Of a stretch of 37,996 nt of DNA, positions 30,492-37,996 are shown one piece after another. The DNA lies in NCBI GenBank assembly GCA_945877655.1, contig CAMCSH010000003.1, positions 1 through 37,996 on the forward strand, read 5' to 3'. The notes under the pieces were generated by a model. The model did not search any database. It had not been told where the DNA came from and worked only from the letters and a program-made list of their open reading frames with translations. The position numbers and the translations under genes were made by a program. Source of the DNA: Lentisphaera araneosa HTCC2155. Its GTDB lineage: Bacteria > Verrucomicrobiota > Lentisphaeria > Lentisphaerales > Lentisphaeraceae. The stretch's first letter is position 1. Every line of letters begins with the position of its first letter.

Positions 30492-31259
30492 TCACCGGAT
30501 CGCGTTGAGGAGCGGCAGGGTCGCATCCCAAAGACGAAGGCGCGCCGTCAGTGCCAGTTTGGCCGCTTCCAGGGCTTCGCGACGCTTCACCGGGTCGCCG
30601 TCGACCGCGAGCGCCACCAGGCGTTTCGACATCGGGCCATGTTCGCCGCCGTCGATCTCAATGTGGCGCTGCAGGTAGTAGAGGAAGGGTCCCCAGCGCT
30701 GGCTGTCGCTGGCGGCGGCGGCGCGGGTCAAGCCTTCGAACATTTCGGGAATGACGTCTTCGCGTCCGTAGGTGAAGACGGCGGCGATGCGGTGCAATTG
30801 ACCGCGGCGGAGTTCAGAGAAAGTGGCTTCGAGGAACTCGGCGACGCCGGCAGGAGCCAAAAGGCGGCGAGCAGCTTGTTCGGGCGCTTCACCGGCTTCG
30901 GCGGCGCTGAGCAGGCCTTGGAAGGCTAACGCCGGAGCTTCGGCGGCAAGCATAGATTCGAGGTAGAGTTCGAGGTGCGAAGTGTGGCCGCCGTCGGGGT
31001 GGACATCGCTCTCTTCGCCGAGGACAATTTCATTAACCAGGCGACGGATTTCGCGGTCGCCGCGCGGCACCCAGGGGATGCTGCAGCAGGTGCAGGCGAG
31101 CTGTAGCGATTTCAGGATCGACATGAAGTCCCAGACGCAGTGGACGTGAGTGGCCATGAAGACTTTCAGGCGATCGGGACTGTTGACGGCGGCATAGATC
31201 GGGTGGCGAGTCAGTTGCTGGCGCAGCGGGGCGAGCTCGGCGTCGAATTCAATATCCAT
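30492..31259 (-). CDS. DUF3050 heme-oxygenase-like protein
   Basis: The 255-residue cytosolic protein matches DUF3050: LTRHPIYAAVNSPDRLKVFM (16-35), HVHCVWDFMSILKSLQ (about 38-53), RRLVNEIVLGEESD, HTSHLELYLESM, FTYGREDVIPEMFEGL, and YYLQRHIEIDGGEHGP. The scattered His, Glu and Asp in these helices resemble the metal-ligand pattern of heme-oxygenase-like di-iron proteins. The reaction is unknown to me. It sits upstream of the imelysin gene on the same strand with about a 106-base gap, so an iron-linked role is possible but not shown. The ATG at 31259 lacks a strong ribosome site. Confidence 0.85.
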   Translation of the reverse strand: MDIEFDAELAPLRQQLTRHPIYAAVNSPDRLKVFMATHVHCVWDFMSILKSLQLACTCCSIPWVPRGDREIRRLVNEIVLGEESDVHPDGGHTSHLELYLESMLAAEAPALAFQGLLSAAEAGEAPEQAARRLLAPAGVAEFLEATFSELRRGQLHRIAAVFTYGREDVIPEMFEGLTRAAAASDSQRWGPFLYYLQRHIEIDGGEHGPMSKRLVALAVDGDPVKRREALEAAKLALTARLRLWDATLPLLNAIR

Positions 31260-31345
31260 GATGTCTCCGTTTTTTTGCGCTGGGAAACTACGCCGGAAGC
31301 GAAGCGGCGCAATGGAGAGAGGTGTTCAGCGGTATCGATGCCATT

Positions 31346-32935
31346 TTATTTGGCTTTGCGGCGACGCATCGTCGCGATCAATTGCGACGCTTCGCGGCCG
31401 CCGCAAAGGCGCAACAGGACGAAGTAGAGTCCGCCGGCGACCAGGCAGATGAAGCTCAGGCGGCAGGCGAGGCGGAGGAAGGGCGAGCCGATTTGCTGCC
31501 ATATGGCCGTCAAGGAATCGACGGCGAATTTCGCCGCGAGGGTGGCGACGAGGCAGCAGGCGGCGATGCGGAGGAGGGCCCACAGGCAGCTCAGGCTGGG
31601 TCGGTGTTGATGGCGTCGCGAGGCGAAGATCAGCAGCAAGATGAGGTTGAAGGATGACGAGATGACGGTCGCAAGTGGCAAGCTGGCCCATTTTAGGCCG
31701 GGTGCAAAGCACAGCAGGCCGACGCAGGCGAGCAGATTGATGACCAGGCAGCTGAGCGAGATTTTGACTGGCGTCCGGGTGTCTTTGTGGCTGTAGAAGA
31801 GCTGCAGCACCACCTTCACCGCGGTGAAAACCGGGATGCCGATGACGAAGTATTTCAGCGCCAGCCAGGTGTCGAGAACGCTCTGGTGATTGAAGGCGCC
31901 GCGTTGATAGACCAGGCTGACGATGTCCTGACCCCAGACTAAGAACAAAGCGGTAAAAGGCAGGCTGAGAAAGAGTGCCTGGCGCAGGCCGAAATCCAGT
32001 GCATCGCTGACTTCGGAAGGCTTGTTGTCGGCCACCGCTTTCGACATGATCGGCAGGCAGGCGACGCCGAGTGAGACGCCGAAGATCCCGACCGGCAGAT
32101 AGACGAGGCGTTCGGAGTAGTTGATCGCGGCGAGGGCTCCGCTTTCCCCCCATTGCCAGGCGTCCATACAAACCGCGATGTTGCGGTCGATGAAGAGCGA
32201 CAGCTGCGTGCAGGACGAGCCGATCAGGGCGGGGACAAAAAGCACCCACAGATGCTTGAGTTTGTCGCGGTCGAAATGCGGCGTCCAATCAAGGATCATG
32301 CCGTTTTTCATCAGCGCCCGCAGCAGCAGCCAGAGCTGCAGCGAGCCGGAGAGGATGACCGCTGCCGGAAGCAGCCAGATCCGCATCTCTTTGTCGGGAT
32401 TCAGGACCGGGCCGATCAAGCAGGCAGCGGCGACGAGGAGGTTGAGCAACGAGGATGACACCGCGGCGAGTCCATAGGCCTTGCGGATGTTGAGGAGTCC
32501 GGCGATGAAGGCGGAGAGGCAGACGAAGGGCATGAACACCATCATCAGTGCCGCCATGCCGGTTTGCAGTCCCCAGGAATCCGGCAGGACCAGGCTGGAG
32601 AGAAGCAGGGCCAGCGCCGTGAGCACGGCCAAAGCGCTGGTGGTCAGAGCCAGAAGAGTGAAGACCATCGAGGCGAATTGACGGGCGGCGGATTCCCCGT
32701 CCTTGCTTTCGACTTCGCTGAAGAGCGGGATGAAGGCCGCCGTCAAGGCGCCTTCGCCGAGGACGTTGCGGAAGAGGTTGGGGAGATTGAAGGCCCAGAA
32801 AAAGGCGTTGGCGACTGGCCCGGTACCGAAGCTGGCGGCGAAGGCGAGGTCACGCAGGAGACCGGAGACGCGGCTGAGGAAATTGCCGAGGCTGGTCAGA
32901 AGCATCGCGACGGAAAGCTTTCTACTGGTCTCCAA
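31346..32935 (-). CDS. murJ: Lipid II flippase MurJ
   Basis: MurJ moves the peptidoglycan precursor lipid II across the inner membrane. The protein (about 530 residues, roughly 14 membrane helices) has the family N-terminus SRVSGLLRDLAFAASFG, NAFFWAFNLPNLFRNVLGEG and LTAAFIPLFSEV, then INYSERLVYLPVGIFGVSLG and YQRGAFNHQS. Three conserved arginines remain (SR, LLRD, LFRN) and one in YSERL. The usual acidic residue before AFF (DAFF) is Asn, and the usual Asp-Arg (YADRL) is Glu-Arg. Start: an AAGGA ribosome site supports a TTG at 32935; an ATG at 32905 is the alternative. Codons upstream to 32980 have no better start. Confidence 0.9.
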   Translation of the reverse strand: METSRKLSVAMLLTSLGNFLSRVSGLLRDLAFAASFGTGPVANAFFWAFNLPNLFRNVLGEGALTAAFIPLFSEVESKDGESAARQFASMVFTLLALTTSALAVLTALALLLSSLVLPDSWGLQTGMAALMMVFMPFVCLSAFIAGLLNIRKAYGLAAVSSSLLNLLVAAACLIGPVLNPDKEMRIWLLPAAVILSGSLQLWLLLRALMKNGMILDWTPHFDRDKLKHLWVLFVPALIGSSCTQLSLFIDRNIAVCMDAWQWGESGALAAINYSERLVYLPVGIFGVSLGVACLPIMSKAVADNKPSEVSDALDFGLRQALFLSLPFTALFLVWGQDIVSLVYQRGAFNHQSVLDTWLALKYFVIGIPVFTAVKVVLQLFYSHKDTRTPVKISLSCLVINLLACVGLLCFAPGLKWASLPLATVISSSFNLILLLIFASRRHQHRPSLSCLWALLRIAACCLVATLAAKFAVDSLTAIWQQIGSPFLRLACRLSFICLVAGGLYFVLLRLCGGREASQLIATMRRRKAK

Positions 32936-33025
32936 AACTCGAGGTCCTTTTTGCTGATCGCCCGCGAATCTAATCCGCAATCGCGACTTGAAAGGGTTGA
33001 GTTCTTATAGCGGTGGAATGAAGAG

Positions 33026-34009
33026 CTACAAACCCAAAACTCGTCGAGCCTCATCTTCAGACATCCCCCTGGCGATCAAGGTCGCTAGCGCGATGCGCAA
33101 TTGCTCCCCTACCTTCTGAGCTTGCATCCCGGCTTTCTGAGCTTGCTCTTCGGCTTTCTGAGCTTGTTCCTCGGCTTTCTGAGCTTGCTCTTCGGCTTTC
33201 TTGATTGCCGCCTCGGCTTGTGCCTCGGCATTTTTGATTACCACTTCGGCGCGAGCCATGGACTCGCGCTCGAGATTCAGGATGCTCTCGAGAAAATCAT
33301 CTTCGAGCGTCATTTCCTTCCGAACTGCCGAGGATTCTCCGGCACGGACCAGGCTGCGCGCAATGCTTCGGAATTCCGGCGTCACGCTGTCTTCATCAAT
33401 GATCAACTGATGCTCGTTGTCAGGATCGGCATGATGCTGATCGAAGAAGTTCAGCAGTTTTTCCAAACGGCTGCGAGCCGGCTCCTGGAGAAGAGGGATC
33501 TGAATGACGAAGCTGTCGTGGGAGAGACATTCGATAAACTGGGCCCGGGCTTTCAATTCTTCGCGAGTGATGGCATCGAAATATTGACGGCGCACCTTGA
33601 TCACAGGAGCCTGGATGCCATCCAATTGGTGGCCGAGGAAATAGATGCTGATGATCGGCAGTGGCGAGCTCACCTCACGGCCGTTTTTAATCTCGGTGAC
33701 AAGGTTGTTTTTGTTGGCGTACTGCTCGCCGAGATAACGCCGGAAACGCATGATGTCTTCCGGTAATTTGGCTTTCTGGATCTCAATCAGGACCAGCTGC
33801 GTTTCGCCATTGGCGAGACGGATCCGAGCACAGAAGTCAAGACGGAAGACGCAGAGTGCCGGACTGAAACGCCCGATCTGCTCGGTGTTGTGGGGTTCGA
33901 CGGAGACGATGTCGAGCTCGGTGATGGTCGAAATCATCAAGCGGGCGACTTCGGGATCGCTCAAGAGATATTTGAAGACGCTGTCATAGATCGGGTTGGC
34001 GATGCGCAT
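33026..34009 (-). CDS. PD-(D/E)XK nuclease-family (Rpn/transposase-like) protein with repeat tail
   Basis: The 327 residues start MRIANPIYDSVFKYLLSDPE, the N-terminus of the widespread Rpn/PDDEXK transposase-associated family. The nuclease core is complete: Asp58 in FRLDFCAR, then LVLIEIQKAK with Glu76, Gln78 and Lys79. Rpn proteins are linked to recombination and to phage or plasmid defence. Residues 240-300 contain KAEEQAQ heptads that are probably coiled coil; the last 25 residues (LATLIARGMSEDEARRVLGL) form the common tail. The heptads are encoded by near-exact 21-bp repeats. It is divergent from cmk, with a 163-base gap, and no transposase or defence partner is seen next to it. Confidence 0.85.
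   Translation of the reverse strand: MRIANPIYDSVFKYLLSDPEVARLMISTITELDIVSVEPHNTEQIGRFSPALCVFRLDFCARIRLANGETQLVLIEIQKAKLPEDIMRFRRYLGEQYANKNNLVTEIKNGREVSSPLPIISIYFLGHQLDGIQAPVIKVRRQYFDAITREELKARAQFIECLSHDSFVIQIPLLQEPARSRLEKLLNFFDQHHADPDNEHQLIIDEDSVTPEFRSIARSLVRAGESSAVRKEMTLEDDFLESILNLERESMARAEVVIKNAEAQAEAAIKKAEEQAQKAEEQAQKAEEQAQKAGMQAQKVGEQLRIALATLIARGMSEDEARRVLGL
33111..33214 (-). repeat. 21-bp tandem repeats inside the Rpn-type gene
   Basis: Three near-identical units (33131-33151, 33152-33172, 33173-33193) of GGCTTTCTGAGCTTG plus six variable bases encode KAEEQAQ on the minus strand. Degenerate units flank them on both sides. Because 21 is a multiple of three, copy-number changes would only lengthen or shorten the coiled coil, not break the frame. 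Confidence 0.9.
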
Positions 34010-34172
34010 GGAAGAAATCTCGGTTTTGAATTCAGCCGCAATCTAGCACAAATGAAGCGCATCGCCAAGACTCGGCGGAAGGAAGTCTACAGCTGCTGAC
34101 CATTCGCCACTGCCCTTGCAATTTAGCCTTTCGCCTTTTAAGTCCGGCCAAGCAAACTCACAAGGTCGACTC

Positions 34173-34856
34173 ATGGACAAAGAACAGATCGCGCTCGATG
34201 GCCCCGCCGCCTCCGGCAAATCCACCCTCGCTAAACGCCTCGCGGACCGCCTCGGAGCTTTCTTCGTCAATACCGGTGACATGTATCGCACCTTGACCTG
34301 GGTCGCACTGCACAAAGGCCTGGATCCGGCCAAGGATATCGCCGAAATCACCAAGCTTTTGCACTTCGTCGATATCCGCTATGTCCGCACCCAGGCCGGC
34401 ACCATGGAGCTGTGGATGGATGATCGCCCGGTCGATCTCGCCAAGGTGCGGGTTTCGGAAGTCACCGCTCAAGTCTCTCATGTTGCCAAGATCGGCAACG
34501 TCCGCGAGTGGATGGTGTCGCGTCAGCGCCAAGCCGCACCTCTCGGTCTCTTGGTGATGGAAGGCCGCGACATCGGCACCGCCGTTTTTCCCCATGCCCG
34601 CTACAAATTCTACGTCACCGCCTCGCCTGAAGTGCGCGCCAAACGCCGCTTCGCCCAGACCGGCGAAGTTGCCGCAGGAGCCTCCTTCGAGCGCGTCGTC
34701 GCCGAAATCGCCGAGCGCGACCGGATGGATATGGAGCGCGAGCACTCGCCCCTCCGCCCTGCCCCTGACGCCATCCATGTCGACACCTCCGATCTCGACA
34801 TCGATCAGGTTCTCGAAATCCTGGCCCAACACATCGAAGCGAAACGACCGGAGTAA
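34173..34856 (+). CDS. cmk: Cytidylate kinase
   Basis: Cmk phosphorylates CMP and dCMP with ATP. The 227 residues have the P-loop GPAASGKST at 10-18, VNTGDMYRTLTWVAL (32-46, a family VDTGAMYR variant with Asn and Asp), an NMP-binding insert, MEGRDIGTAVFPHA (about 129-142) and a lid FAQTGE with nearby arginines, then DRMDMEREHSPLRPAPDAIHVDT near the end. Length is usual (about 220-230). The ATG at 34173 follows an AAGG ribosome site; the earlier in-frame ATG has none and adds a non-family leader. It is divergent from the Rpn-type gene. Downstream lies an inverted repeat and then the thioesterase gene. Confidence 0.94.
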   Translation: MDKEQIALDGPAASGKSTLAKRLADRLGAFFVNTGDMYRTLTWVALHKGLDPAKDIAEITKLLHFVDIRYVRTQAGTMELWMDDRPVDLAKVRVSEVTAQVSHVAKIGNVREWMVSRQRQAAPLGLLVMEGRDIGTAVFPHARYKFYVTASPEVRAKRRFAQTGEVAAGASFERVVAEIAERDRMDMEREHSPLRPAPDAIHVDTSDLDIDQVLEILAQHIEAKRPE

Positions 34857-34981
34857 GGGTTTTACGGGTTGGAAGAGTTGTAGGGGTTTTAAGGGCGAGC
34901 AAGAAGCTTGACCATGAGCCCTGTCTCTTCTTTCTTCCTATCCACTACAACGCCTAAAACCTTTCCAACCCCTAAAACCCT
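34856..34981. repeat. Intergenic element with inverted arms, copy B
   Basis: The left arm (34856-34874, AGGGTTTTACGGGTTGGAA) and the right arm (34963-34981) are inverse copies with one mismatch in 19 bases; weaker pairing extends inward on the flanks. The right-arm 31-mer (34951-34981) recurs at 19445-19475 with two mismatches. The arm starts at the last base of the cmk stop and ends six bases before the next ATG. It has the form of a REP/BIME-type intergenic element; function unknown. Confidence 0.75.
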
Positions 34982-34987
34982 CACAAA

Positions 34988-35392
34988 ATGACCAGCATCT
35001 CCTACCGTGTGCCTTATGCCGATACCGACCAGATGGGCGTTGTTTACTACGCCAATTATCTGGTCTGGTTTGAGCGTTGCCGCAACGAGATGCTGCGCGA
35101 CGCCGGCCTTCCCTACACCCGGCTCGAGGCCGAAGGGGTGATGCTGCCGGTTGTCGAGGCTCATTGCGATTACCGCATTCCAGCGCGTTATGATGACTTG
35201 CTCAGCATCACGGCTGCCGTCGAAAAAATCGAAGGCTGCCGGATTCGCATCGTCAACACCGTGGTCAACCAGGCGGGTCAGCAGATCGCGAAAGGCCACA
35301 CAGTCCATTGCTTCATGTCCGCATCGAGCCGCAAGCCGATCCGCCCGCCTGACAGCCTGCTCGCAGCTTTGGGTTGGACTGGCGAGATTTGA
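34988..35392 (+). CDS. YbgC/FadM-type acyl-CoA thioesterase
   Basis: The 134-residue hotdog-fold protein has the 4HBT/YbgC pattern near its start: YRVPYADTDQMGVVYYANYL (6-25), whose second Asp (Asp14) is the expected catalytic residue, then FERCRNEMLRDAGLPYTRLE and HCDYRIPARYDDLL with RIVNTVVNQAGQQIAKGHTVHCFM. It cleaves acyl-CoA thioesters; YbgC also acts near the Tol-Pal system in other bacteria, but no tol genes are in the window. The ATG at 34988 lies six bases after a repeat, so regulation may differ from cmk upstream. It converges on the membrane-anchored hypothetical. Confidence 0.9.
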   Translation: MTSISYRVPYADTDQMGVVYYANYLVWFERCRNEMLRDAGLPYTRLEAEGVMLPVVEAHCDYRIPARYDDLLSITAAVEKIEGCRIRIVNTVVNQAGQQIAKGHTVHCFMSASSRKPIRPPDSLLAALGWTGEI

Positions 35393-35478
35393 GCTGAAAA
35401 CCCTGGCTGGCCGATCGCTGCAGTGCGCCGCTAACAGAAAATCATGAGCCCAGCCGCCTTCATCGCTCCTTACGCTGT

Positions 35479-36306
35479 TCAGGGCGTCGCTTTTTCATTG
35501 ATGACGCTGACCCAGAGTTCTTTGGCCGCCTGTTCCATGGTGAGTGCGCGCCCGGCATCAAGGACGCTGTTGATCGCACGGATGTTGATGTAAACATGCG
35601 AAGCGATGAGGCCGTGTTTGAGCAGCGGTCCCAGATTCTCGGCAGTCTGCAAGGTGTAAATCGGCGGCAGACCAGCGACGGACGAAGTGATTTCCAGATC
35701 CGTGGCGGCGGGCATCCCCGGCGCCGGGTAGAGGCGTTCCAGCGCCTCGATGTCGCCCAGCTCCTCCGGCGGCGGCAGGCCATGGAGAAAGACCAATGCA
35801 GCTGACTCGGGCTGCTGCTTGAGAAGCTCATTCATCGCTCCGCCTCGGATCACCTCGGGGTCGATCAAGGAGTCGGTCGTGCGGCTCATATTGAGTTTGG
35901 CATTGAGGCTGGCGGCGTTGATGATCAACCAGGGATAGGCTCTGGCGCCACCAGCACCCTGTTGAAAGGCATCGACGAGGGATCGTCCGTTGGTCCCGGG
36001 CTTCAAGTCTTGATCACCGCAGATGATGATGACCGGTGTCTTGGCGGCAGGCAGGCTGCTGGCGATATCCCGCCCCAGCTGCCAGGCGCCGGCGAGGTGC
36101 ATCTGATCTTCGGCCGGGGTCAGTTTCTGCTGATAGGGATCAGGCAGCGCCGAGTGGAGGATCGCCAGGATCGACGCCATCACCAGGCAGCAGATTCCGG
36201 CAAACCGGCCGCGGATGGCGCGTGGAGTCCGATTGTTCCGATTGACAAGAAGGAGAACAAATCCGATGACCGGAAGAATCAGGGTGGCGCAGAGTATGGG
36301 GTGCAT
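35479..36306 (-). CDS. Membrane-anchored protein of unknown function
   Basis: Unrecognised 275-residue product from the ATG at 36306 (an in-frame TTG two codons earlier is also possible). Two N-terminal hydrophobic segments (about 2-22 and 37-56, FAGICCLVMASILAIL) precede a soluble alpha-beta domain: TPVIIICGDQDLKPGTNGRSLVDAF, WLIINAASL, SAALVFLHGLPPPEELGDIEAL, and a final LWVSVINEKATP. The chain of short hydrophobic strands (VIIICGD, ALVFLHGLP) suggests a Rossmann-like or hydrolase-like fold, but no catalytic set is seen. It follows the PL8 remnant on the same strand with a 22-base gap, and is convergent with the thioesterase. Confidence 0.65.
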   Translation of the reverse strand: MHPILCATLILPVIGFVLLLVNRNNRTPRAIRGRFAGICCLVMASILAILHSALPDPYQQKLTPAEDQMHLAGAWQLGRDIASSLPAAKTPVIIICGDQDLKPGTNGRSLVDAFQQGAGGARAYPWLIINAASLNAKLNMSRTTDSLIDPEVIRGGAMNELLKQQPESAALVFLHGLPPPEELGDIEALERLYPAPGMPAATDLEITSSVAGLPPIYTLQTAENLGPLLKHGLIASHVYINIRAINSVLDAGRALTMEQAAKELWVSVINEKATP

Positions 36307-36328
36307 GGGCAAGCCTCAGGGATGGAGT

Positions 36329-37294
36329 TTAGGGGTGGTTTTCAAGAGCTTCCAGGATCACCGTGCAGCCTTGGTCGCCGCGGCACGGCAGGCTCAGCTG
36401 GGTCGCCTCCTCCGTCACCTGCGCCGAGGCCCCACCCTGGAGCAGCTTCCAGCGGCCGGACAGGCTCAGGGTGTAGGGACGCTGATCCGCTTCATCCCAC
36501 GAAGAGGCGATCAGTTCCAGCCGATGCCCGTCGATGTGTCGGACGATCAAGGACGTTGGTCGGCCCAGCTGGCGCAGCGGGCCGCAGGCCTGCCACGCGG
36601 TGTCCGGTTTGAAGGAGGCGTAGATCCATGTCTGGGTGGCGGCGTCATAGGCGCCGTGGGCATCCGAATCAAGACGTTTGACCTCGAGTGCCATCGGCCC
36701 GGCCCGGGTGCTCATCGCATAGGCGCAGGAGGCGTCGTGCGGCTTGACGCCGTGGTCGACATAGGCGACGGCGAAATCGCCTTCGCCGGGAACGAAATCC
36801 TGCAGCATCGTCGCCATCGTCGGGCGGGCTTTGCCGGGGCTGGGCTGGTTCTTGAAACCGAGGAGCGACAGGAGGGGCGACTGGATGATTCCCGGCTTCA
36901 AATTCTGGAGCGAGGCGGTGCGCCAGGTCTGATGCCGAGTGGTGGCATGCAGGGTGGCGGCGGCGGCACCTGCGTTGAGCAGGGTCAAGCGCAGACCGGA
37001 GGGTGCCGTGAGCTCGGGTCCAGCGGCTGGCGTCTCGCCCAAGGCTGAGGCTGGCGCCAGGATTTCCTGGTAGAGGGTGGTGACGCAGGGCTGCGCGGCG
37101 ACGGAGTTGATGGCGCTGGTCATGACCAGGGCTCGGCCGCCTTGCAGGTAGAGGCTTTTGTGGAAGGAGATGCCATCGTTCTGGTAATCTGTGCCCTTGT
37201 ACTGCATCGTCAGCAGGCCACCGGCATCGCGGCCTTGGCCGAAGTCGAGAACGCCCCCGACTGGAGATTTGTTGACGGTGCCGGCCAGGCTGGT
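36329..37294 (-). pseudogene. Remnant of a polysaccharide lyase family 8 (chondroitinase-like) enzyme
   Basis: The frame below an in-frame TAA at 37295-37297 keeps 321 residues of the C-terminal beta-sandwich half. It shows the PL8 pattern: FHKSLYLQGGRALVMTSAINS (compare KSWFFFDD.IVALGSGI), PCVTTLYQE (compare PVVTTLFQ) and FAVAYVDHGVKPHDASCAYAM (compare AWIDHGKAPxxASYEY). The first 29 codons, from 37294 to an internal ATG at 37207, also fit the family and therefore were once coding. The N-terminal alpha-toroid with the catalytic His/Tyr (about 600 residues) is absent. The ATG at 37207 could still yield a 292-residue fragment, but lyase activity is unlikely. PL8 enzymes cleave chondroitin, hyaluronan or xanthan. 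Confidence 0.7.
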
Positions 37295-37377
37295 TTAGGC
37301 AGCTTTTGACGGTGTTGACGGGACGGAGTGACGACGAAATAATTCACGTACCTGCAAGCTCTCAGATTGGCGGCGCT

Positions 37378-37880
37378 TTAATCGTCTTCGTCCCCCTCAT
37401 CGGTCATCACCAGCGAGGCGATCTCGTTCTCGTCAGCCTGGGAACGGAGCAAATCGAGGAAGGTCGGCAGAATCGCACGAATGCGCGTGATCAAGCGAAC
37501 GCTAGCGAGTGAGCGGGTGCTGAGCAGTTCGTCCAAGTAGAGATATTCGGCGCTTTCCGCTGCCAGGAAGCCCACCTGATAGCGACGCCGCTTGAGTAGG
37601 TGCATGACGGATTCCAAGGCATTGCCGAGAAGTTGCGGTTTCTTGAGGGTGTAGGCGCGTTTGACATGGTTGATGAGGACGCTAAGAAGCTTGCTGGATT
37701 CGTCGTCATTCAGACAGGAGAGCGCATCCTCGTTCAGGCGGATTATGTTGCGGCAAGCCATGAGCCAGGCGTTGGGGGTGGGATTGTCCGGGAGATGCTC
37801 GAAAGCCAGGAGCCAGAAATTGCGGATTTCTTCCGTGGTATTGAAGGAATTCCCCAAGACTTGTAGATCTCGAGAGTCAC
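37378..37880 (-). CDS. Protein of unknown function, probable frameshift near its start
   Basis: Unrecognised, with no signal or membrane helix: a helical, mostly soluble protein of about 160 residues (FNTTEEIRNFWLLAFEHLPDNP; LLGNALESVMHLLKRRRYQ) with an acidic end MTDEGDEDD. The downstream frame can only start at a TTG at 37857. A strong ribosome site, AGGGAGGAG (37895-37887), lies six bases before a GTG at 37880 in another frame (VTLEIYKSWG). The two frames join across a GGGG run at 37856-37853, where one added G would make a single 167-residue frame. I read this as a one-base deletion or a sequencing error. No relatives come to mind. Confidence 0.55.
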
Positions 37881-37928
37881 GAGTTCTCCTCCCTGATCCC
37901 TAGCAGCTCCAGCTGGCCGGGAGGCAAA

Positions 37929-37962
37929 GAAACAGGATCAGGCGGCGGCTTGATCCTGTTTC
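37929..37962 (-). terminator. Terminator at the end of the right-edge gene
   Basis: A perfect 12-bp stem (37929-37940 with 37951-37962) and 10-base loop; on the minus strand the hairpin ends in CTGTTTCTTT. The stop codon of the partial gene lies in the 3' arm. Confidence 0.75.
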
Positions 37963-37996
37963 AATTGCTGCGCCTGGATGATCATCGCGATGAGGA
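37938..37996 (-). CDS. C-terminal end of a gene entering from the right
   Basis: Only 18 complete codons are visible, reading LIAMIIQAQQLKQDQAAA then TGA. The helical Gln-rich end is plausible for a soluble protein; no family can be named. Support comes from the matching terminator and open frame to the window edge. Confidence 0.45.
   Translation of the reverse strand, partial: LIAMIIQAQQLKQDQAAA

Overview
The window is a high-GC bacterial chromosome segment (intergenic gaps are AT-richer) with about 42 genes, tightly packed and often overlapping by 1-4 bases. The gene set (DUF1080 lipoprotein, COG3014/YcfL/LpoB-type lipoproteins, CsgG-like protein, imelysin, DUF3050, PL8-type lyase remnant, PPDK, succinylase-type DapD, MurJ and many signal peptides with lipoboxes) points to a Gram-negative, outer-membrane-bearing organism. 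The mix of DUF1080 and PL8 suggests the Verrucomicrobiota/Lentisphaerota/Planctomycetota group. That placement is inference; there is no rRNA here to test it.

Layout. 1-0.8 kb: the 5' end of an IS21-type istA on the minus strand, a 40-bp perfect GC palindrome, and the C-terminal half of a Dph6-like ATP-pyrophosphatase that the element appears to have cut. 0.8-5 kb (minus): DedA membrane protein, transaldolase with a small membrane protein, then the coupled set coaX, DUF1080 lipoprotein, Nudix hydrolase. 5.0-6.4 kb (plus): tRNA-Phe(GAA) with its own promoter, a SpoU/TrmH rRNA methyltransferase starting 30 bases after the tRNA, and a small membrane protein. 6.4-12.4 kb: EEP phosphatase and RNase Z (minus), PatB/MalY aminotransferase (plus), strong bidirectional terminator, pyruvate phosphate dikinase (minus) with a promoter that contains a palindrome. 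12.5-16.4 kb (minus): a hypothetical, dapD, a very acidic protein, rimO. 16.5-18.7 kb (plus): small membrane proteins and hisH-hisF.

18.7-28.4 kb (minus) is the most distinctive part: about ten kb of envelope genes. They are an LpoB-like lipoprotein, a YcfL-like lipoprotein, a COG3014-type lipoprotein, a CsgG-like secreted protein, a secreted protein with a likely CsgG/LpoB-type N-terminal domain plus a PEGA domain, a 734-residue lipoprotein with a His/Gly stretch and a ~500-residue charged helix, and a helical-repeat protein with two membrane anchors followed by an 82-residue overlapping gene. Three proteins built on, or resembling, one fold next to a possible periplasm-spanning helical lipoprotein make this the best candidate for an undescribed assembly.

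28.4-38 kb: a phage CP76/CII-like regulator in an AT-richer pocket, imelysin-family lipoprotein, DUF3050, murJ, a PD-(D/E)XK (Rpn-type) protein with 21-bp tandem repeats, cmk (plus), a YbgC-type thioesterase (plus), a membrane-anchored hypothetical, a 5'-truncated remnant of a polysaccharide lyase family 8 enzyme, an unknown gene with a probable one-base frameshift near its start, and the last codons of a gene that enters from the right edge. A 31-base intergenic repeat with inverted arms occurs next to stop codons at two loci 15 kb apart.
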